A DNA stretch of 9,165 nt from Nitrosopumilales archaeon CG15_BIG_FIL_POST_REV_8_21_14_020_37_12. GTDB lineage: Archaea > Thermoproteota > Nitrososphaeria > Nitrososphaerales > Nitrosopumilaceae. Shown here in pieces: positions 5,729-9,165 of the stretch (position 1 is its first letter; each line of letters opens with the position of its first letter). Position numbers and translations under genes: made by a program. Below the pieces are notes generated by a model, which ran no database searches, was not told the origin of the DNA, and worked only from the letters and a program-made list of their open reading frames with translations. The DNA lies in the NCBI GenBank assembly GCA_002781805.1, contig PFFZ01000104.1, positions 868-10,032 on the forward strand. The letters are read 5' to 3'.

Positions 5729-6112
5729 TTAGAGATAGTGGATTTTCATATGATTTTGAAATTCTACCTCATATCTGGAAACAAATCCGCAGTGCGGACA
5801 GGAAAACATTTCAGAAGGCGGAGAGGAATCCCTTTCAATAGGTTTTCCAGAAATGGATTTTATTGTAATTACATCATTGTGTGAAATAACTGCAAAATTA
5901 TGACCTTCGCCTATAGAATCCAAAAATTCTTTGATAGATGAAATGACTGTGTTAAGATCTATTGTATCATTATCATTAAACATAGATAACGTGAATTGGT
6001 GGTTTTTAAGAGTAGGTATAGCAGCTACCTGATCAGAGACATACACTAGTAATTCATTTTTTATTGAATCTACATCTCTACAATCAATTGTGAGCATAAA
6101 TTGGGTTTGCAT
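5729..6112 (-). CDS. 127-residue protein with C-terminal C2H2 zinc finger
   Basis: The last 25 residues hold one C2H2 finger, FSCPHCGFVSRYEVEFQNHM then KIHYL, with Cys105, Cys108, His121 and His125 in C-x2-C-x12-H-x3-H spacing. The first 90 residues form a mixed alpha/beta domain (alternating strands such as QFMLTIDC, HQFTLSMF, NFAVISH and DVITIKSI around helices) that I do not recognise; it may be a ligand-sensing or dimerisation domain. A short Ser/Pro linker joins the two. ATG at 6112 was chosen; an in-frame TTG at 6118 would add two residues. It is 64 nt upstream of the shorter C2H2 gene on the same strand and divergent from the 128-residue unknown gene. A DNA-binding regulator is the likeliest reading, by inference. 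Confidence 0.75.
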   Translation of the reverse strand: MQTQFMLTIDCRDVDSIKNELLVYVSDQVAAIPTLKNHQFTLSMFNDNDTIDLNTVISSIKEFLDSIGEGHNFAVISHNDVITIKSISGKPIERDSSPPSEMFSCPHCGFVSRYEVEFQNHMKIHYL

Positions 6113-6179
6113 AATCAATATTTTAGTTTAACAGATTTTTGAAAATGATTATTATGACTTGAGATAACAATAGTTGTAG

Positions 6180-6566
6180 ATGAAAGATTCAGAAACTTTT
6201 GGAATTGAAAAAGGTCACGGAGAAGAGGTAATATCATGGCTAAATGAACAATCAAAATCACAAAATATGAAATTAGAGGCAAGACTGTATGGATATACAA
6301 TAAGTACAACAAACTTTGGAGAGTTTGAAATGTTCTCATGGATTGGAGATGTACAGGTTGCAAGAAAGATGATCATCAAAGCAAGTAAAAGATTCAAAAT
6401 TAAAGTAATTGAAGGAGGATACAAACCAAAAGAGAGAATATTTAGAATGAAAAAATTTGACTATGCCAAAGTTAGAAAAGGGGATAAAACAATAGGACAG
6501 ATCGAATTTGAAGCATCAAGATTTGGCAACAATCAATGGGAAGTAAAAGATGAGCAGAGGCGCTAA
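6180..6566 (+). CDS. Hypothetical protein, 128 residues
   Basis: A soluble, basic protein with no signal peptide or membrane segment. It reads as alpha/beta (HGEEVISWLNEQS helix, KLEARLYGYTIST and EFEMFSWIG strands, DVQVARKMIIKASKRF helix, then a strand and a basic turn around YKPKERIFRMKKFDYAKV). It has no Cys and no catalytic signature that I can name. ATG at 6180 has no ribosome binding site, but an A/T-rich ATTATGA segment lies about 26 nt upstream. It ends 18 nt before the hydroxyacid dehydrogenase gene, so the two are probably one transcript. Coding status is strong; function unknown. Confidence 0.75.
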   Translation: MKDSETFGIEKGHGEEVISWLNEQSKSQNMKLEARLYGYTISTTNFGEFEMFSWIGDVQVARKMIIKASKRFKIKVIEGGYKPKERIFRMKKFDYAKVRKGDKTIGQIEFEASRFGNNQWEVKDEQRR

Positions 6567-6584
6567 AAAGGCAATGGATACAAG

Positions 6585-7457
6585 ATGAAAATAGGAATCA
6601 TAGGAACCGGCATGTTAGGAAATTCAGTAGGACTGCATTTACTAGATGAAGGTTTTGAGTTAACTGCATACAACAGAACAAAAGAAAAAACAACACATCT
6701 GGCAAGCAAAGGAGCAAGAGTCGTTGAATCCCCAAAGAAGGTTGCTGAAAATTCGGATATTGTAATAATCATTGTCAAAGACGCAAATGCCGTAAGACAG
6801 ATCTCTTTTGAAGAAGACGGAATCATTCACGGAAATCATGATGGGTTAGTAATTGCAGATATGAGCACAATTAATCCATCAGAATCAAAAAAAATCACTG
6901 AAAAATTTCTTCAATACGGAATCACCAAGTTAGACATTCCGGTAATGGGAGGCCCAAATGTTGCAATATCTGGCGATTTGGTAGTCATGGCATCAGGAAA
7001 CAAAGATGCATTTGAAAAATTCAGAACAGTGTTTGAAAAAATTGGAAACAAGGTATTTTTCTTAGGAGGAGACGGAATAGCACATGCAGTCAAACTAGCC
7101 ATGAATTTACAAATTACAATGTTAGCACTTGCATTATCTGAGGGAATTACACTGGTCAGAGGAGCAAGCATAGATCCCAAGATATTCTTAGAAATTCTAA
7201 ATGCAACCTATTTTAAAACAGGCATGAGTGAAAACAAAGCGTTCAAAATGATCGAAGAAAAATTTGATCCAACATTCACGCTAGAAAATTTGAAAAAAGA
7301 CATCAGTACGATCGTCCAAACGGCAGATTCTTTTCACATACAATTACCCATGATTAAAAAAGCTGAGGAGATATATCAAAATGCAATAGAACAGGGATTT
7401 GGGAAAATGGATTATACTGGAATTTTAGCATATATTAAAAAAATCAACGAACTATAA
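6585..7457 (+). CDS. NAD(P)-dependent beta-hydroxyacid dehydrogenase (3-hydroxyisobutyrate dehydrogenase family)
   Basis: A 290-residue cytosolic enzyme of the 6-phosphogluconate/3-hydroxyisobutyrate dehydrogenase superfamily, which interconverts short beta-hydroxyacids and semialdehydes. The Rossmann motif is GIIGTGMLG (residues 4-12). Arg31 after the second strand (AYNRTKEK) suggests NADPH preference. The conserved blocks are ADMSTINPS (91-99), substrate-binding LDIPVMGGPNVAISG (116-130) and HAVKLAMN, where Lys170 is the expected catalytic lysine with Asn174. Length is normal for the family. In a carbon-fixing thaumarchaeon a semialdehyde reductase role is conceivable, but substrate cannot be read from sequence. 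The upstream partner gene ends 18 nt before the ATG. Confidence 0.88.
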   Translation: MKIGIIGTGMLGNSVGLHLLDEGFELTAYNRTKEKTTHLASKGARVVESPKKVAENSDIVIIIVKDANAVRQISFEEDGIIHGNHDGLVIADMSTINPSESKKITEKFLQYGITKLDIPVMGGPNVAISGDLVVMASGNKDAFEKFRTVFEKIGNKVFFLGGDGIAHAVKLAMNLQITMLALALSEGITLVRGASIDPKIFLEILNATYFKTGMSENKAFKMIEEKFDPTFTLENLKKDISTIVQTADSFHIQLPMIKKAEEIYQNAIEQGFGKMDYTGILAYIKKINEL

Positions 7458-7475
7458 CATCTGTGAAAGTTAAGA

Positions 7476-7486
7476 GTGGTAACCAC
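7476..7486. repeat. Palindrome upstream of the SDR promoter
   Basis: GTGGTAACCAC is an 11-bp near-perfect palindrome (arms GTGGT and ACCAC around one A). It ends about 8 nt before the TATA element of the short-chain dehydrogenase. That position suits an activator or repressor site. Confidence 0.4.
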
Positions 7487-7493
7487 CAAAAAT

Positions 7494-7500
7494 TCTATAA
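7494..7500 (+). promoter_or_regulatory. TATA box for the short-chain dehydrogenase
   Basis: TCTATAA is centred 26 nt before ATG 7523. The spacing predicts a leaderless transcript and gives the gene its own promoter despite the close upstream gene. Confidence 0.55.
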
Positions 7501-7522
7501 GTTACACTGATAATCAAAAAAT

Positions 7523-8284
7523 ATGCGAATTAAAGACAAAGTTGCAATCGTTACAGGTGCTTCTAGCGATATCGGAAAAGGGGTTGTCAAAAGATTTGTA
7601 GAAGAAGGAGCCAAAGTCATACTCATTGCAAGAAATCTAGAAACATTAGAAAAAGTAAGAAAAGAAATAGGAAATGAACAAGCAACCGCATCGATTGCAT
7701 GCGATTTAACAGACGAGGCACAGGTTCAACAGGCAGTAAATCAAATAATTGACACATATGGAAAAATAGACATCCTAGTGAACAATGCAGGGGCAATAAA
7801 CGACCCAATACATTTTCATCAAATGCCAGATTCAGAGATTAAAAAACTAATTGACGTCAACTTGTTTGGGGTATTTCACATGACAAAAGCAGTGCTAGGA
7901 AAAATGTATGATGTTAAAAACGGAGCCATTGTAAATATAGGTTCAATTTCAGGAGAAAGGGCAATTCCAAGAGTGCATTTAGCAGCATATTCAGCAACTA
8001 AAGCAGCAATTTCAATGTTCACAAGAGCAATTGCAGTAGAATATGCAAGAAAAAACATTAGATGCAATTGTGTGAATCCAGGTATAATTAATTCTGGAAT
8101 GATCAAGCCATATTTGGATGATCCACAAGCAAGAAAAGTATTAGAAGAAAGGCTACCATTAGCTAGAATTGGAGAGCCGTCAGATGTTGCAAATGCGGTA
8201 TTGTTTTTGGCATCAGATGAGGCAAACTGGATTACAGGTACAATTCTAAATGTAGATGGCGGCAAAACAGCTTCAGAAGGATAA
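7523..8284 (+). CDS. Short-chain dehydrogenase/reductase (FabG-like)
   Basis: A 253-residue classical SDR. The cofactor motif is [10 protein letters not shown] (11-20). Also present are CDLTD (60-64), NNAG (87-90), Asn113 in DVNLFG, Ser143 in GSISG, and the YSATK catalytic pair Tyr156 and Lys160, so the full Asn-Ser-Tyr-Lys tetrad is present. The C-terminal part has [10 protein letters not shown] and the usual [11 protein letters not shown] ending. Arg37 after the second strand (LIARNLE) points to NADP(H). Such enzymes reduce 3-oxoacyl thioesters or other ketones. Archaea of this group lack a standard bacterial fatty acid pathway, so the true substrate is open. It has its own TATA box and lies 65 nt after the hydroxyacid dehydrogenase on the same strand. 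Confidence 0.9.
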   Translation: MRIKDKVAIVTGASSDIGKGVVKRFVEEGAKVILIARNLETLEKVRKEIGNEQATASIACDLTDEAQVQQAVNQIIDTYGKIDILVNNAGAINDPIHFHQMPDSEIKKLIDVNLFGVFHMTKAVLGKMYDVKNGAIVNIGSISGERAIPRVHLAAYSATKAAISMFTRAIAVEYARKNIRCNCVNPGIINSGMIKPYLDDPQARKVLEERLPLARIGEPSDVANAVLFLASDEANWITGTILNVDGGKTASEG

Positions 8285-8347
8285 AGCACGATCAAGTTTT
8301 GCCAGTCAAGACAACCATAAAGATTCAAGATAAGATCAACGTAAATG

Positions 8348-8461
8348 TCAAGAATTTTTTTTATTCTTAAGATATGCCCTGTAGCTTAGCCCCGTGATTC
8401 CCATTAGGGCACCAGTGATAATAGACCACATTACAAAAGATGAAACTTCGAGTTCGGTCAC
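8348..8461 (-). CDS. 37-residue single-helix membrane microprotein
   Basis: GTG at 8461 opens a 37-residue frame, MTELEVSSFVMWSIITGALM followed by GITGLSYRAYLKNKKNS and TGA. It has a short acidic N-terminus, one Gly-rich hydrophobic helix (about residues 9-27, with small-xxx-small spacing at G17, G21 and G24) and a basic tail, the layout of a positive-inside membrane peptide. A TATA-like CTTTAGAT lies about 27 nt before the GTG, as for other leaderless genes here. The only nearby ATG (8463) is immediately followed by a stop in its frame. It could be a small subunit of a membrane complex. No family recognised. Confidence 0.6.
   Translation of the reverse strand: MTELEVSSFVMWSIITGALMGITGLSYRAYLKNKKNS
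8355..8362 (+). terminator. Oligo-T terminator candidate for the short-chain dehydrogenase
   Basis: Eight T residues lie 70 nt after the SDR stop on its coding strand, overlapping the lysine-rich 3' end of the convergent microprotein gene. Fits archaeal oligo-T termination; no hairpin is needed. Confidence 0.35.
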
Positions 8462-8484
8462 ATCAGAATATTACAAAATAGGGC

Positions 8485-8492
8485 ATCTAAAG
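8485..8492 (-). promoter_or_regulatory. TATA-like element for the 37-residue microprotein gene
   Basis: CTTTAGAT on the minus strand is centred about 27 nt before GTG 8461. It supports that start and the reality of the microprotein gene. Confidence 0.4.
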
Positions 8493-8536
8493 TTTCGGTT
8501 TAATTGAAACACCATTCTCAAACATATCTGAAACAT

Positions 8537-8544
8537 CTAAATAG
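8537..8544 (+). promoter_or_regulatory. TATA-like element for the 69-residue Cys/His protein
   Basis: CTAAATAG is centred about 25 nt before ATG 8565, again matching a leaderless arrangement. Confidence 0.4.
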
Positions 8545-8564
8545 ATTCACCACTGAGAAAATTT

Positions 8565-8774
8565 ATGCCCGAAAGTTCATGTCCAGAATGCGGTAAACGA
8601 TTATTTCATGAAAACGAAGACACTCTAAAGGTACAAGAAACAGTTCATTCCAAATTCTGCAGAAAAAAGATGGGTGAAACACATAGCTATATGCACAGAG
8701 ATCCTGCCCATATGAGTACATTTGATCCAGAAAGAGAAAACGATTCCACTGGAACGCCAGTTCTAAAGAAATAG
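8565..8774 (+). CDS. 69-residue Cys/His-rich putative zinc protein
   Basis: The protein starts MPESSCPECGKRLFHENEDT, with a CPECGKRLF knuckle (Cys6, Cys9). This is followed by ETVHSKFCRKKMGETHSYMH, which offers His28, Cys32, His40 and His44 as further ligands. The spacing H28-x3-C32 after a 22-residue gap resembles a treble-clef or C2HC-type finger. The C-terminal third is polar and probably disordered (FDPERENDSTGTP). ATG at 8565 has a TATA-like element about 25 nt upstream. It lies 46 nt before the flavoprotein gene, which has its own TATA element. Function unknown; nucleic acid or protein binding is inferred. Confidence 0.7.
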   Translation: MPESSCPECGKRLFHENEDTLKVQETVHSKFCRKKMGETHSYMHRDPAHMSTFDPERENDSTGTPVLKK

Positions 8775-8790
8775 AGTAAAACACTCAAAA

Positions 8791-8798
8791 TTATATCC
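8791..8798 (+). promoter_or_regulatory. TATA box for the flavoprotein gene
   Basis: TTATATCC is centred about 27 nt before the TTG start at 8821. This supports TTG as the true start of a leaderless mRNA. Confidence 0.5.
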
Positions 8799-8820
8799 AA
8801 GCTTTTAGAAACCAAGTAAA

Positions 8821-9165
8821 TTGACACAGAGATTTGAGTATGATGTAGTTGTTGTCGGCGGAGGTCCAGCAGGATCTTCTGCTGCTTATGAGGCTGCAAA
8901 AAACGGAGTTAAAGTAGCACTTTTAGAAAAAGAGGAAACAATTGCCGAAACGGTTAGAACAAGCGGGGTTACATGGATTCAAAACATAAAGGAATTCGGG
9001 ATTCCAGATGACTGTTTTAATCCCATAAGGAATTTCTCGTTTTGTTCTCCAAATAACGAGGTTACAATTTCAGACACAGTCCCAAGAGCAGCAGTACTAG
9101 ATGTAAGAAAGACATACAGGTGGTTAGCAGAACAAGCAAAAAACCAGGGAGCAGACATTTTTACT
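8821..9165 (+). CDS. FAD-dependent oxidoreductase, geranylgeranyl reductase family, 5' part
   Basis: Partial gene, open at the right edge; 115 residues are visible from TTG at 8821. The N-terminus FEYDVVVVGGGPAGSSAAYE holds the dinucleotide-binding GxGxxG (Gly13, Gly15, Gly18). Glu36 at the end of the second strand (VALLEKE) is placed to bind the FAD ribose. VRTSGVTWI follows where flavin-contacting residues of the geranylgeranyl reductase family sit, then PRAAVLDVRKTYRWLAEQA, the usual R-x(7)-R helix of this group. In archaea such enzymes saturate the isoprenoid chains of membrane lipids or quinones. Related halogenases and other monooxygenase-like flavoproteins share this N-terminus, so the exact substrate is open without the rest of the gene. 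Confidence 0.8.
   Translation, partial: MTQRFEYDVVVVGGGPAGSSAAYEAAKNGVKVALLEKEETIAETVRTSGVTWIQNIKEFGIPDDCFNPIRNFSFCSPNNEVTISDTVPRAAVLDVRKTYRWLAEQAKNQGADIFT

Noticed and set aside
7876..8328. Minus-strand 150-codon frame antisense to the short-chain dehydrogenase.
   Set aside because: Long only because of the codon bias of the true gene; the SDR has its full catalytic tetrad on the plus strand.
8375..8414. tRNA-like stretch: TGCCCT paired with AGGGCA followed by CCA, with a D-arm-like GTAGCTTAGC.
   Set aside because: Only 40 nt long, with a 6-bp stem and no anticodon or T arm. It lies inside the coding frame of the 37-residue microprotein, so the match is probably chance.
1..9165. Search for mobile elements, CRISPR arrays, restriction, toxin-antitoxin or other defence genes.
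   Set aside because: No transposase, integrase, long terminal inverted repeats, regularly spaced repeats or defence-enzyme motifs were seen. The region looks like ordinary chromosome.

Overview
The window reads as a chromosomal segment of an A+T-rich archaeon, most likely an ammonia-oxidising thaumarchaeon (Nitrosopumilus-like). The evidence is an NreA repair protein and a Y-family polymerase that both end in archaeal PCNA-binding (PIP) motifs, an archaeosortase/exosortase-family membrane protein, small C2H2 and CxxC zinc proteins, and a geranylgeranyl-reductase-like flavoprotein. Many genes also start with GTG or TTG about 24-28 nt downstream of a TATA-like element and have no Shine-Dalgarno sequence, which is the usual look of leaderless archaeal genes. 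The assignment rests on gene content and promoter style only; no rRNA or other taxonomic marker is present.

Layout. 1-764 (+): 3' part of a DinB/Pol IV translesion polymerase. 748-1701 (-): archaeosortase-like integral membrane protein with Ser where the catalytic Cys is expected; its 3' end overlaps dinB by 17 nt. 1729-1884 (-): a 51-residue CxxC/HxxC microprotein. 1957-3114 (-): NreA. 3115-3215: divergent promoter region with repeated GTTGAC elements. 3216-4136 (+): cytosolic BtuF-like protein. 4142-4216 (-): a possible 24-residue ORF. 4291-5435 (-): a thiol-redox pair, a four-helix membrane protein with a CxC in a helix and a membrane-anchored DsbA-type thioredoxin, joined by an ATGA stop/start overlap. 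5467-6112 (-): two single-finger C2H2 proteins in tandem. 6180-7457 (+): an unknown 128-residue protein followed 18 nt later by a beta-hydroxyacid dehydrogenase. 7523-8284 (+): FabG-like short-chain dehydrogenase with its own TATA box. 8348-8461 (-): a 37-residue single-helix microprotein. 8565-8774 (+): a 69-residue Cys/His protein. 8821-9165 (+): 5' part of a geranylgeranyl-reductase-like flavoprotein.

Functional themes. The first 3.1 kb holds two DNA repair proteins that should dock on the PCNA sliding clamp, with a modified sortase-like enzyme and a small zinc protein between them. The middle holds extracytoplasmic disulfide chemistry beside putative small DNA- or RNA-binding finger proteins. 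The right third holds NAD(P)- and FAD-dependent oxidoreductases. No mobile element, CRISPR array, rRNA or tRNA was seen. Intergenic gaps are short; once the microproteins are included, no stretch above 300 bases lacks a gene.
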